Below, piece by piece: positions 1 through 13,200 of a stretch of 64,000 nucleotides of DNA. Every line of letters starts with the position of its first letter. Positions within the stretch are counted from its first letter, which is position 1. This DNA is from Cryptomeria japonica (taxonomy: Eukaryota; Streptophyta; Pinopsida; Cupressales; Cupressaceae): contig NC_081407.1 of NCBI RefSeq assembly GCF_030272615.1, forward strand, positions 379,028,179-379,092,178, read 5' to 3'. The notes under the pieces are model-generated. The model worked only from the letters and a program-made list of their open reading frames with translations. It searched no databases and was not told the origin of the DNA. Position numbers and translations under genes: made by a program.

Positions 1-221
1 TGTAGGCTCAAGATTCTCAAATATTTTGATTGAGGGAGGGGACCAGAAGGAAACTGAGGGAGATGAGCGAGGTCTACAACTAGGGTTTCATCGACATGGA
101 CCGTCCTTCCAGGCTTGACAACGAGTTTCCCTCCTGATAGTGGAGGAGGTGGTAAGACTTCCTCCACGGTGGTAAGGCCCTTGTTTTTCCCTTCTGCCTG
201 CATTCATTTCACTCACATTTA

Positions 222-2130
222 TTGAGTGTGGTTTTACTCTGTTACTTGTTTTGTTGTACTTGTTTCCTTATGGGCGAGCAATCAATAGGGTCGAGCATTA
301 ACTTGATCAACCCATCGGTTTCTACGACTGAGGCTGATGGAATTAATGGAAAAACCTTTAGAGATGCCATTATTGGCTGGGCTTTACAGGTTCTGGATGA
401 AGCCAAGTTTATACTCTAGTAAGTGATTCTGAACCGAGCGATGGCAGTGGAGGAAACCTTGGTAATAACCCTCCCTCTCCTTTGCTTAACTTGTCCATTT
501 TTCCTAATGAATCGATGTCTAGGGCTATAGATTTCAAAAAGGCTAGGCTGCAACATATTTCCATTTTCTTCGTTGCTACTGACATTGATAGATGCCCAGC
601 TAGGAAGTTTATGGATGACTGGATGAAAAATGTTTGGATAAATAAATTGGGGTTTAAGTTTTCTTTTTGTAGAATGGTTCAGAAAGGTCTGTTCATTATT
701 TTCTTCAATGACAATAAATCTCAGGTGGAAATTATTAAGAAACAATTTTGGGTCATGGGGAAACCACATTTAGGGCTCTTAAATGGTCATTTGATACTAA
801 CAATGAGGAAATATTGGCTCTATCATGCCCCTGTTGGATCCAAATTAAGAATCTTCCTCCCGTTTTCTTGAATTTCATTCCTCAAATCGTGGAACCAATA
901 GGCAAACTTGGTTCCTCACCTGGATGCCTGCATTCTTGTTTCTATTAACATTGGTGTAGATATTCCTAGATTTATTGTCATTCATCTTGGAGATGAACGG
1001 TTTACTTGTCTTGTTGAAACCCTAGGTGAACTTAATGCTTGTTTTATGTGTAGCAAGAAAGGGCACATTAGAAGATCCTTCCCTATTATTAATTCCAAGA
1101 AGAGGGTCTCTAAAAACCCTACCGATAATGATTCTAAATCTAATGGTTACCCTTCCTCTTTGGCCCCCAATCTGGGCGGTGTCTCTCCCTTAGTGGGTAA
1201 ACTTGATTCTCTTAAAGATGCCATTAGTAAAGCTTCTTTAGGCTTCTCGAGTGAGAAATATGTAGTACTTATTTCTACTGGTGACTCTGCTATCTTTGGC
1301 ACCTTCAATGTCGACCCTCCTCCGTGTTATGCTATGTCAAAAGTGGTCAAGAAGGAAGAATGCACAACAAATCGCATTGGAAAAAATAGGGTGCGTGGAT
1401 ATGTACAGAAATGCTTCTCCATGAAGAAGATGTTCTTGAAGTTTTGTCTGAGAGTAACTTGTCGGATAATAATGATGTGCAGTCTCTAGTCAAGTCTATC
1501 ATTAGGATTTTTGAGGGGGTAGTTCGGGGTACCTCTGGCTTGGGGAAGACAGAGAGAATCGGCCCTCCTCTTAGCAAAGATCCTATTCTACCAAAATCCA
1601 ATCAATTTTAGATTCTTGATTCTTAGTCTGAGCCAATTAAGGATTTGATTGATCCTGTGGATTCCCGAGAGGAGGGAGATTTTCCTTCTTGTTATCAAGA
1701 CATTGATACTATGGTGTCTTCCCCCTATTTCTAAAAATTTGATTGATCCTGAAAATGTGGTCTATGAGATCATCCATGTTGACCCTCTGGTTGGTAGGTC
1801 AAACCCTAACGACTCCCCCACTCTTGCCAAAGTTGACATAACTGAGAGTGATAGCCTGCAGTATGACTCCTCTTTGGGCAATCATGAGTCCGAAGTTGAG
1901 ATAGACCTTATTTCCAACTACTCGGTCACAAGTAGTGAGGGGGTCCAGGAGAGAGGAGTTTTGGATGAGGAAATTTTTGAAACATAGACTAATGCGAGGA
2001 GAAAAAGAGGTAGACCTCCAAGATCCAAAAATAAAAACTCTCCATTGCATAAGAAATCTAACCATAAATCTAGCATGTGCAAGTGCTTCAGCAGCTTCCA
2101 AGTTGCTAAGGAACACAATTAAGAAGTTGT
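222..2130 (+). pseudogene. LINE ORF1 (DUF4283 and zinc knuckle), broken
   Basis: ORF1 of the plus-strand LINE, a nucleic-acid-binding protein that coats the element RNA in L1-like retrotransposons. Bases 482-900 encode a DUF4283-like region, with the aromatic and basic pattern ending in a pvWI.i.nLP-like stretch. A CCHC knuckle follows at about 1,040-1,081 (C-x2-C-x4-H), but its last cysteine is replaced by Phe. Near the end, around 1,995-2,030, there is a basic AT-hook-like stretch (RKRGRPPRSK). The coding sequence is spread over several frames with stops, so it is a pseudogene. ORF2 starts at 2,137. The family assignment rests on domain order and the adjacent ORF2. Confidence 0.75.
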
Positions 2131-3833
2131 TGATTATGAAGTGCATGTCATGGAATGTCTGGGGGTTGGAATCTCCTGACAGGAAATATATTGTCAGAAG
2201 AAGGCTTAATCAACATAGAGAACTGGACATTGTTATGCTTCAAGAAATCAAGGCACCCAGTTTCGCATTGGATGTTGGTTAAAATTTTGTCTGGAAAGAT
2301 GATCTGAAGTTTTATACCAAACATGAAAAGAGGAAAGGGGGAGCCGTGATACTTGTCAATTCAAAATGGAGAGACTCAATTTAGTGCTCCGGTGTATCCC
2401 CCATGTAGCAGAGCAGTATGGGTCTCTGTTAAAAGTAGTGATAACATATTTGGTATTTGTATAGTCTATGCCCCTAATGATTATAAGGAGAGAGATAATC
2501 TATGGCAATGGTTGCTTCCTTACCTAACATCCCATGGATCATAGGAGGAGACTTTAACATGATTGAGCGGTAGGAGGATAAGAGGGGAGGTTAAAAAGTG
2601 GATTGGAAAGGAGGAGAGAAGATGATATGGGACAAAATGAAAGGAATGAAGAGATTGTATGACCCGTTAGAAGGTATGAGATCTTCCCACAAAGGTATTT
2701 GGTTTACCTGGTGCAACTACCAAAAAAGGCAAAGTAGGATTTATTCCAGACTTGACATATTTTATGCCAACAAAGATTTATTTTCCTTTGCTCGTGATCT
2801 TGATGGCTATCCGGTGAGAGTCTGGCCTTCCTCTCTCTTTGCCCATCACCCCATTATTGCCTATTTCTCCCTTAGAGATAGTATCAAAGGACAAACAAAG
2901 GGCAGTAATAAATTTATTCTCAATACAAAGTTGTTAGAAGATCAAGATATCCTTGCTGCCCTCCACATTGCCAGTATTTTTAATAGATGTAACTCTCACT
3001 CTAATTCCCATATTGAAAGATGGAATGCCTCAGTGATCGGTTGCAAAAATGTTCTTAATACCATGGGTAAAAACAAAGCCAAGGATGTGAGACAGGTTGA
3101 ACTTATCCTCACATCAAACCTGTAAGAGGCAGAAGAAAAGATCCAATCTGACCTGAGTAATGTAATTCCTGCCCAATCGATGGCTTTGGCTAGAAATAAA
3201 CTTAGGAAGCTGCAACATAATAGATCTTTAGGAGCAAGGGCAAGAGCCAGAATACAATGGCTACAACAGGGAGATTCAGGTTGTAAATTTTTCTTTAAGT
3301 ATCTTAAACAAACACAAGCAAGAGACATAATTGATATGTTGTCGGATGAAGATAGAGAGATTTATAGTGAGGATGGCATGATGGGAGAATTCTTTTTCTT
3401 TTACAAGAATCTCTTTACAACCTATGACTTTCCCATCTCCATTATTGCTAGGAAGATATGTTTTTCTCTCATCCCTAAGATCCTTTCACCTGAAGATAAC
3501 TAGAGGCTAAACCAACCTTTTTCTGTGGAGGAAATCAAAAGTGCCATTAACTCACTTCACAATGGTAAGGCCCTAGGCCCAGATGGGTTATCCATTGAAT
3601 TCTACAAAGCCAATATCAACTAGATTGCTAACAACTTGCTGGAAGTGTATAAGGAAGCCACTGGGAAAGGTTCCCTTGGGGATGAGATTAATAGAGGACT
3701 TATTAAATTACTTCCTAAAGAAGGGGATAAGGACATCATAAAAAACTACAGACCTATCACTCTACTCAACGTCTCCTATAAAATTCTAGCCAAAATGCTA
3801 GCCATCAGATTGGAAAATATTGTTCCTAGGCTT

Positions 3834-3965
3834 ATTTGTGGGGAAAGGTCTATATGGTGGAATCTATTCCACAATGGTAAACCCCTAGCCCTCACTCAAG
3901 GCCGCTTAGCCAGAAGTTGGGCTAACAGAGGTATTTTTTGTTTTAAAGATATTTGTTTAAATGAT
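3834..3965 (+). repeat. 132-bp direct repeat inside LINE ORF2, copy 1
   Basis: This segment recurs at 4,170-4,301, exactly 336 bases downstream, with four mismatches seen by eye. Both copies are in the same reading frame and encode the segment from ICGERSIWWN to FCFKDICLND. It begins exactly where RT sequence breaks off. Confidence 0.9.
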
Positions 3966-4169
3966 CCATGGAAGATTATTATTAGGAATAATATTAAGTT
4001 GGGTGTTCCCAAGACTGCTAAATCTTGGAAATCCCTTTCTCTTAGTGACCTCTTAGTTGGAATTTTCTATGACTCTACTATGGGCTCATCGGTGTTCAAG
4101 TCAATTTGGAAGGCGTGGGAGAGTGTTAGGCACAACATATCTAACAATTGGGTTAGTAGGGATGATCTC

Positions 4170-4301
4170 ATTTGTGGGGAAAGGTCTATATGGTGGAATC
4201 TATTCCACAGTGGTAAACCCCTAGCCCTCACTCAAGACTGCTCAGCCAGAAGTTGGGCTAACAGAGGTATTTTTTGTTTTAAAGATATTTGTTTAAATGA
4301 T
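4170..4301 (+). repeat. 132-bp direct repeat inside LINE ORF2, copy 2
   Basis: Second copy of the in-frame repeat at 3,834-3,965. It is followed by the normal post-RT sequence of the element, so this copy is probably in the original position and the upstream copy is the added one (inference). Confidence 0.9.
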
Positions 4302-5180
4302 GGTCTCATCTCTTGGAATGATCTCTCTAGTAGGTATCATCTTCTTGTTTACAATAGGAGAACTTATAATATAATGTTTAATGCTCGTCTTTCCTTGCAA
4401 CTCCCCAAAAAATGTGTAACTATTGATAAGAGGTTTGTTGACCTCTCTTGGCATGACAACACTAAGTTATGTAATTTGAAATCCATCTCAGTTTATAATT
4501 CTCTTATGTACAATGATTGAATTCTCAATCACATTAACTCTCTTTAGTATACTGACTTGACGCCCATGCAATGGGGTAAGCTATTTAAATCAGTATGGAA
4601 CAAGCTGATAGCTCCTAAAGAGAAGATTTTTAGATGGCTACTAATTACTGATAACCTTCCTATCGGATTTGACCATAATAGAGATGTGCTTTGTACCATC
4701 TGTAAAGTTATTTAAACTACAAGGCATATTTTGTTTTATTGTATTATTGCTAAGGAAATCTAATTAATGTTTGGTTTATCATTTCCATTGCATGTTAATC
4801 TTCTTGATATTGTTATCGGTTATATTAAAGGCCTCAAAAAAGACAACAATTTATTTTGGAATCTGTTATCATGTGAAATTCTTTGGTATATATGGAAGAT
4901 AAGAAATGAAGATAGGTTTCAAGGAAAAGAGAGTATCCTTAATGAGACTTTTTGTAGACTCACACATTATTTTGTCTCTTCTCGGGTGGACTTAGTAATC
5001 AGGTTGAAAAAGGAGAAGTTCGAAAGATTTCTAAGTGACGACCATACCAAGATCTTTGTACATGAGCTCTCTCACGGCTACACATGGCATAGGCTCAATG
5101 CTCAAGGTACACCCTTTGTCAATGTTCTAGATGCCCTTTTGGAGGAAATCATAGGCAATAGAGTCCTGATTTGCCAATAA

Positions 5181-5780
5181 ATGATATACTCAACCAGGAT
5201 GAGAGATTACCAAAGACTGGTCTGGATAGAAGGCCCCATGGGATGGGTTGCATGGATGTGAACTATTAGTCATTTTGCATAATGTGATAGTTTTGTATCT
5301 AATGAGATGTATAACACTTTAGTCCTTTGTAGTTAGGGATTTAGGAGGGTTATATATAAACAGTCTATTCTGGTAGCATGAGTTTTTGAGACTACTATGA
5401 CTACGAAACTTTAGTTTTGTACTTATGTTTTGTTATTGTGGGAGATTATCTGACTATTTTACTTTCACTAATGTATTGTAATTGTGGGAGATTAGACTAT
5501 TAATAACAATTCAAATATAGTGTTTGACTCAATGATTTCGTATTAGAGAACTAACCTTGCCACTAAAACAAATCAAATTCAACCAAATAATTTTTAAATA
5601 GAAGATAAAAATGTAACCCTTTACCATTGTATGCTTGGCTTATTTTTTTTATACAAATTTAAGATTGATCAAATATGTTATTAACTTGATAAGCTTATTA
5701 TATGGTAAGTTTACTATTATTTATTTTAAATTATTATTATTTTATTAACATTTATACTTTATATATTTTGACTTTGCATT
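5181..5780. other. LINE 3' tail and AT-rich spacer
   Basis: There is no gene here. The first 340 bases contain a repeated phrase (TTGTGGGAGATTA, near 5,436 and 5,482) and are probably the 3' UTR of the LINE. The rest is AT-rich and leads into the pyrimidine tract. Confidence 0.5.
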
Positions 5781-5784
5781 TTTT

Positions 5785-6813
<1,029 letters not shown>

Positions 6814-6830
<17 letters not shown>

Positions 6831-7185
6831 GATAAGGTTTTGACTTAGTCCTATTGCTTAATTTCCTTTTCTTAACCTTTATTTTTTTAATCTCAATACA
6901 TCTTTTCTCATTCTCTAAAGGATCATTTTTATCTAACAATCTTAGAGTATTAAGAGAAGGGACTTTATTCAAGACATGAATCATATCCCCCTCTATGGTC
7001 TCTAAGTTATCTAAACACTCTATGGACCTCGCTAGGACTTCATCATAATTCCACATTATTTCCTTATTCTCTAGACCTAATTGGTTAATGAGAAGAGTTA
7101 TTTTTTCAAGATTAACTTTAAAATAATAATTGTTTCCTATTTTGGAGTTGAGAACTTTCCATTTCTTATCCTTCTCCAAGGCCAA
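6814..7185 (-). CDS. Unrecognised charged ORF, possibly a LINE ORF1 tail
   Basis: A 123-residue frame, rich in Lys, Glu and Asn, ending in a basic stretch (KVKKRKLSNRTKSKPYPKSGR region). The helical acidic middle and basic, proline-containing end resemble the tail of the plus-strand LINE ORF1, which ends in an AT-hook. I recognise no catalytic or structural motif. It lies between the pyrimidine tract and the ORF3-bearing LINE. It could be an old LINE ORF1 remnant or a chance frame. Confidence 0.25.
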
Positions 7186-7189
7186 TCTA

Positions 7190-8050
7190 TGGGCAATGTG
7201 TTGTCTAGGATTGGCATTAGGTAGGGAAATATTTATTATTTATAAAGGGGTTTTATTATCCTCTTATAATCTATTTTTATTATCTTCACAAATATCATTT
7301 GTATCATGCACATCCAAATTGAGTCTAAGGCATAAAGTAAATGTCTCAAAGCTACGACACTTATGTTGATTCGTAGACTTTATTTCCTTTTATCATCCCA
7401 TGTTTATGATGCTAGTAGCTCCTCCCTACTACCCTTTGTCTGAGCCCACCACATGTACATGCTCCTATCCATGCATAGGCCACCAAACTTGGCACACTTT
7501 TTTGTGTTTCCAAGAAAGCCCTCACCACTCTATTACGTATTGTCACTCTTTCAACATAATGGACCATTTTTTTCTCAACTCTAAATCTTAAAAAACTTGT
7601 GATTTTGATTGGTCATTCTTAGGATTTCTATCATTAATACATAAATCCAATAAAAAATAGAAACCTCAAGAATGTATCTTTGAGTGTCTTTGACATAATT
7701 TTTTCTAAAGATAGTTGTGTTAGTATTTCTCTCATACATATAAGAATAAGAAATATATATTTTTTAAAATTAGAATAATATAATTTGTACATATGGAGAT
7801 ATTGTTTATGTAATGAATGCATACACAAAAACATTTCCTAGAATGTTATTTTATATATTTAAGATTTATTTATTTATTTTATATGGGTTTTAATAATATT
7901 TACATATTTAAACATTATATAAGTAATGTATAGACAAAAAGAAAGAAAGAAGGGTATGTTTGTGTTTTTTTTTTAATTAAGAGTTATTTTACTTGCTTTG
8001 AATTTAAAACATAGATAATCATACATGTTAGTTCTGTTAGTTTATAAATT
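7190..8050. other. AT-rich spacer, no gene seen
   Basis: Low-complexity AT-rich sequence between two repeat blocks. No RNA gene, coding region or regular repeat was recognised. Confidence 0.6.
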
Positions 8051-8253
8051 ATATGTTTTTGATTAAGTGAAAAGAAGGTTTTGAAGGGACCACGAAACCA
8101 TTTGCAACATTACATAAATAAGATTAAACCTTATAGACCCACAAAGATAAGATAGTTGGCAAATAGACAAAAAACCAATGAAGGACTAAAAACCAAGAAA
8201 AGGATAACACACAGGTGCACAAGGGATAAAGGGGGATCCACCAAGAAATAAAC

Positions 8254-9985
8254 CTAAGTAAAAATTTTTAGGAGCTCTGCAGCTTCCAACTCGAGTTGAT
8301 CCATAGAGGCAGCTGCATTCTTAATTTCTTCAATCTCCTTGTTAGGACACAACAACTTATTCCTAGTACTTACACATGTTCTCTTACCTCGGATGACATA
8401 AGCATCTTTAGGGCTCGTATCCTTGTCTTCCATAGATTCAACAATAGATTTATCCTTTTTGACCCGCCCCAACTTGACAAGCAGAATAGTTAGGTGTTCA
8501 ATAGAGGACTTGAGGATTTTATGACTCTACTCCCCAATTTTCTTGAGGGTACCCTCCAAACTAGAAAATATCCTCTCTAGATCTTTAAACCTATCCTCCA
8601 CCGCTTTAAAATTAGAGCCATAAGAATTAGTAATGGCTTCATCATTGCTAACCTCTTTTGTTAGCTCCCTTAAATTATTAGGGAGAGAGCTAAGCTTACC
8701 ATTGTTCATGGCTTCAATAATTTTAATTAATCTTTTATTTCCTTGACCTCAAGAAATATCCATTTTATTACCCTATAGAAATCCAGTGCCCCATCCTTGG
8801 TAGTTTGCAGCACATTGATAGTAGGGTCTTTGTTGTCATTGTTCAGGTCAGTAAAAATAGATTAATCTCCAGGGGTTTCAAACTTAACAATAGGGATTTT
8901 TTTATTGATAGGAAATAAACCCTCACCTACTGCGTCCTTAAGCATTCTATCAACAGCTTGAACATGGCTCTTAGAAACCAGAGGAGGGGACAGAGCTTTA
9001 GAATTTTCCACATAATCCCCCAGGCCTTTGGTAGGGATTGAGGGAATAATCTTTGTCTTCTACTTTGGAGGAGAGGCAACCCACTCATTCTCATTCTCTG
9101 TCTCCATACCCTCATTCTCATCATCTTCTTCATCACACCAACTCTCCTCCTCTTGGTTCTTCTTGCTCCTATTCTTAGTCACTTTCCCCAAATTCTTCTT
9201 GGCAGACCCAATGACACTCTCTTTGCCTTTACCTTTGCCAATATTCTTGACATGGGTAGCCATGGCCATCTCCTCTTCTAATTCTGTATTAGACCCCCTT
9301 TCGTCCTGATCATGTGAATCATGCATGTCCTCTTCCGAGGTAGAATGGTTAGAAATGGTTTGTTGTATGGAAGTGGATTTGACATAATCATACAATAACA
9401 CCATTATCCCTTCGTGGAGAGCAGGTTTACTATCTGGATTAGCCCTAGCATCCTTGATACTGGTATTAAGAGAACAGAGAAGATAGAAAGGAATGGATAC
9501 CTTATCTTAATGGTAAAAATGATTCAACACTACAAAGCGATACCTGTAGACTTGGGTAAATCTCCCATATAGAGTAATGTATTACATAATAGAAAATAAA
9601 ACCCACCTCTAGAACTTCTTTATCAACTTGGGAGAGTAGTAGATCTTACTGCCCTTGACCAATTTGGCCTTTTCAGCCCCCTCTTTCATAAATCTCTTAA
9701 TGGAAGAGTCAGTGAGTTTTCGGTCTCTGTAAAAAATCCTACCTTTAAGGGGGAGACCAGTAATGTTAGAAATAACACCCTCATCGATATTGACCTCCTT
9801 CCACAAATAGTAATCACGTCATCCTTCCAATTTTTTTAAAAGATTCTGGTAATGGAGGGGTTTCAGCCTTGCAGATTCTCCATGAAGCCAATCATATTAC
9901 CAGCTTCCAAAATCTCCCAAACCATAGGCTTTTTCTTCCATTCATCATAGGATAGGGGCTCCCTTCTCTTCCTCTTTCCTCCCAT
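8254..9985 (-). pseudogene. LINE ORF3: basic N-terminus, unnamed domain, coiled-coil tail
   Basis: Third ORF of the LINE, starting MGGKRKRREPL at 9,985 and ending LELEAAELLKIFT at 8,254. In order it has: a basic N-terminus; an EEW/VWEIL-like helix; a middle block at about 9,806-9,609 with ITGLPLKGR.FYRD and AKLVKGS.IYYSPK; a block at about 9,590-9,380 with YRYRFVVLNHF and LNTSIKDA; an acidic low-complexity patch near 9,150-9,050; a helical, probably coiled-coil, region; and a RTCVSTRNK-like basic site before the end. It is split over several frames. The blocks match the copy at 59,440-57,776. I know no assigned function. It resembles uncharacterised plant mobile-element proteins. A packaging, nuclear-import or chromatin-binding role is only a guess. 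Confidence 0.6.
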
Positions 9986-10240
9986 CAAACTTCCAACAAC
10001 CCTATTCAAAACCTCCTCAATAGCCAGAAACAACAACAAAGATAGACCTAGTATGAGATATGATCTGCAAAATTTAGAAACCATGAGGCTAAAAATTGCA
10101 AGAAGAACCCATAAAGCATCTGTGGTCATTTCAAAATTAATCTCCGATCTGTCAATCGAATGCCACACTTCACAAATAATAATAACTTTATTCCTTGAAG
10201 TGTACATTGTAATCATTGATAAGAGCTCCCACTTTCCCAT

Positions 10241-13200
10241 AAATCATGTCATAATTAAGGATGGCACGTGCAACATGGGGAAAATCTAGCTCACCATGCC
10301 AATGAATCGATTGATCAGCTCGCACCACCACCTTAGCAATCTAGTCCACCATACCATTAACTTTTCTGCAACCATGAGATATAAAGCATTTCTCAAAGGA
10401 GTTAATTGTATCTCTGGCAAAATTTATGATATTGTTTATTGTCCAAGAAGGGGGGGTAAGACTCTTAAGGCATCTTATTATATTGTTGGAGTCCAACATC
10501 TAGCAATTTCCTAGTCCCAGGTAGAGGGAGGTTTGGAGGCCGACCGGGTTTTAGAAACAGAGACATTCTCAAGAATCAACTTTAGGAATCGAGAAAACAC
10601 AATTTCCATAGAGGCCTCTTTGTCCCTAAATATCCTATCATTCCTCTCCTTCCATATACTCCAGCTCACATGAGGGGGGATCTGCTTGCACAATTGTTGG
10701 ATAAGGGGTTTGGATGAGGGACCCCAAAACTCCTAGGAAAAAATTAACAAGTTATCATTCATAATCCAATAGATATTGAACTTGTTGTAGACCATCCCCC
10801 AGAGCTCCTGAGCAAAGACACAATGGAGAAAGAGAGGAGAAGGAATTTCCTCATCATTTTTGCAAAGGATGCATCTATTAGTTAATTGGATTCCCTGCTT
10901 GACCAAATTGTCTTTTGTAAAAATTTTGTTGAGGAGAGAAACCCACCAAAAAAAATTGACCTTGGGGATGAGTTGGGGATTCCAAACCTCTTTCCAGATA
11001 GAGGTATTATCAGGTTCTCTTAGCAAGTTGTTGTAGGCAATTTTGATAGAAAAGTCCCCAGAAGGGTCCCACTTCCAAATGAATCTATCCTAGGAAAAAG
11101 GGGGAGAAAGGTGCCAACCAAGAGCTTTCTGAAGCTCTCTAGCACTAGGGAGGAGGAAGGGATGATCAATGCAGTAGTCCTCCAAAGCCCTCCAAGTGTT
11201 GATGAAATAATCGTTGACCCTTTCTCCAAAGAAACTTTTGGCATCATCTTGGAGCCTTCTAAGGGAGGGGGATGAAGCAAGGGGCTTCTCTCCTAACCAA
11301 AAATCCTCCCAGAAGGGAATATTACATCCATTTCCAATAAGCCACCTCATAGCATGGGATAAAGGGTCCCTGCAACTCAAAATGTTGTTCCAAATTTTGG
11401 AACCGCTGGGGAGGCCCTCCTCTTTTAGTATAGAGGAAAAATCCCCATTACCCAGGTATTTATCCCTGATGATCCTGCTCCAATCCACATCCTTATTCAA
11501 AAGCTTCCAGGCAATTTTGGTCATAAGGGACTTATTGAACCTGGAGATCTTGTGGGTTCCCAACCCGACCATGGCCTTAGGGAGACAAACTCTGTCCCAA
11601 CCCACCAAAGTGAGCCTCTTCTTTTCTTCCATCCCCGTCCAAAGGAAATTATATTGGATATTCTCCAACCTAGCAGCCATAGCCACAAAAATCTTAAAAA
11701 GGGAGAGGAAGAACACGGGGATCCCCTAAAGGGAAGAAGAGAGCAGCTGAAATTTCCCAGCACTACTGAGGAATATACCTTTACAACCAACCAACTTCTT
11801 CTGCATTCTTTCAAGGATAGAGATCTAGAAGGAATTAGAGACATCTTTGATAGTCAAAGGGAGACCAAGGTAGGTGCCAGGGAGGGAGGCCCTTTGACAA
11901 CCAAGGATTCTGCAGACTTTAATCTTGGAGTTGAACATGAGTGTAAAAGAAGTAAATGTTGCTCTTCTTATAGTTAATGTGTTGACCAGAGGCCTGAACA
12001 TAAGAGTTAAGAAAATATTTTAAAGCCATAGATTCCAACACAAAGGAGATACCAAAGAGAATAGTGTCGTTGACAAATTGCTGTAGAACATTAAGAGGTG
12101 TCGTAGATGTAGGTTTGATGCCCAGGAGAGCACCTCTGTTAACCATGGAGTTCAAACTAGAAGCCAACACTTCAGCAAGGATGATGAAAAGGTAAGGGGA
12201 GAGAGGATCCCCTTTTCTCAGACCTTTGTGGGCTTGAACTTCTCCAGGGGGCTCCCATTGAGAAGCATAGAGTAGGTGACTGTAAATATACATTCCCCAA
12301 TAAGTTTAATGAGTTTATCTCCAAACCCCATTGTCTTTAGAACTTTGAAGAGAAAGTTCCAGTTGACTCTATCATAAGCCTTAGAGATATCAAGCTTGAG
12401 CACCATCCCTAACTGATGACACTTATCCATGGAATGAATTATCTCATGAGTAGAGATGGCCGCATCAAGAATCTGTCTACCAGGGACAAAACCTTTCTGG
12501 ATAGGGCTAATCAGAGAATCCAGGAAAGGTTTGAGCCTATTAACAAGAACTTTGCTGAATATTTTATAAATAGTGTTGCACAAAGACTGATAGGGCAGAA
12601 GTCCTTGAGACTGGTTGCCTCTTGCACTTTAGGGACAAGGGCAATGAAGGTGTTATTGAGATTTTTGAGAAGCCTTCTAGATCTGAAAAAATCTCTAGTG
12701 GCCAGAATAACATCGGGGCCCACCACATCCCATAAATCTTGGAAAAAGGTCAAGGGAAAACTATCACGACCTGGGGCTTTGAAGAAACCCATAGCAAAAA
12801 TAATGGAATTGACTTCCTCCTTAGAAACAAGGGCTAAAATGAGGTTGTTGTCTTCCACCAAGAGGTGGGGTGGGAGGTAGTTGAGAAGATCCTCCCCAAC
12901 AGGGGCCCCAAAGTCACCATCCTCCCTAAATAAAGTGGCAAAATAGTTAGTAGTCAGTCTGCCCAAACTGTCCTCATCTTTGACCTCTTGATTGTTATCA
13001 TCCAAGAGGGAGGAGATGTGGTTTCTTTGCCTATGGATAATAATAGATCTGTGAAAGAAAGTCGTATTCTTATCACCCTCTTTGAGCCATTGTACCCAAG
13101 ATTTTTGTTTCCAGTAGAGTTCTTCTATGTGGGAGTTCTCCTTTCATTTTCTACGAAGAGCAGCCTCCTCCATATGAGTAGCTTCAAGGAAGTCACCTTG

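Larger units (their letters stand above)
1..5180 (+). mobile_element. L1-type LINE, degraded, RT core missing
   Basis: A non-LTR retrotransposon on the plus strand in plant L1 order: a leader, an ORF1 with a DUF4283-like domain and zinc knuckle, then an ORF2 with endonuclease, part of the reverse transcriptase and a C-terminal zinc-binding region. Many stops and frame changes break both ORFs. The middle of the RT, including the catalytic YADD/FADD block, is absent. The 5' limit may lie left of the window. The 3' limit is unclear: coding-like sequence stops at 5,180 and the next 350 bases look like a 3' UTR without an obvious poly(A) tail or target duplication. Unlike the minus-strand LINEs further right, no RNase H or third ORF was found. 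Confidence 0.85.
2137..5180 (+). pseudogene. LINE ORF2 (endonuclease / RT), broken and internally deleted
   Basis: The remains of an APE-type endonuclease plus reverse transcriptase. Endonuclease motifs appear in order: SWNVWGL near 2,150, MLQEIKA near 2,235, YAPND near 2,468, GGDFNM near 2,545 and a HHP motif near 2,845. RT sequence begins with GPDGLSIEFYK near 3,580, followed by LIKLLPKEG and NYRPITLLNVSYKILAK up to about 3,830. Fingers-to-palm sequence with the catalytic aspartates is then missing. The frame continues into the post-RT region, which holds a duplicated segment. A zinc-binding RT tail (PKEKIFRWLL, CTIC, HILFYC) lies at 4,560-4,760, and a WYIWKIRNEDRF motif near 4,890. Several stops and frame changes occur. 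Confidence 0.8.
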
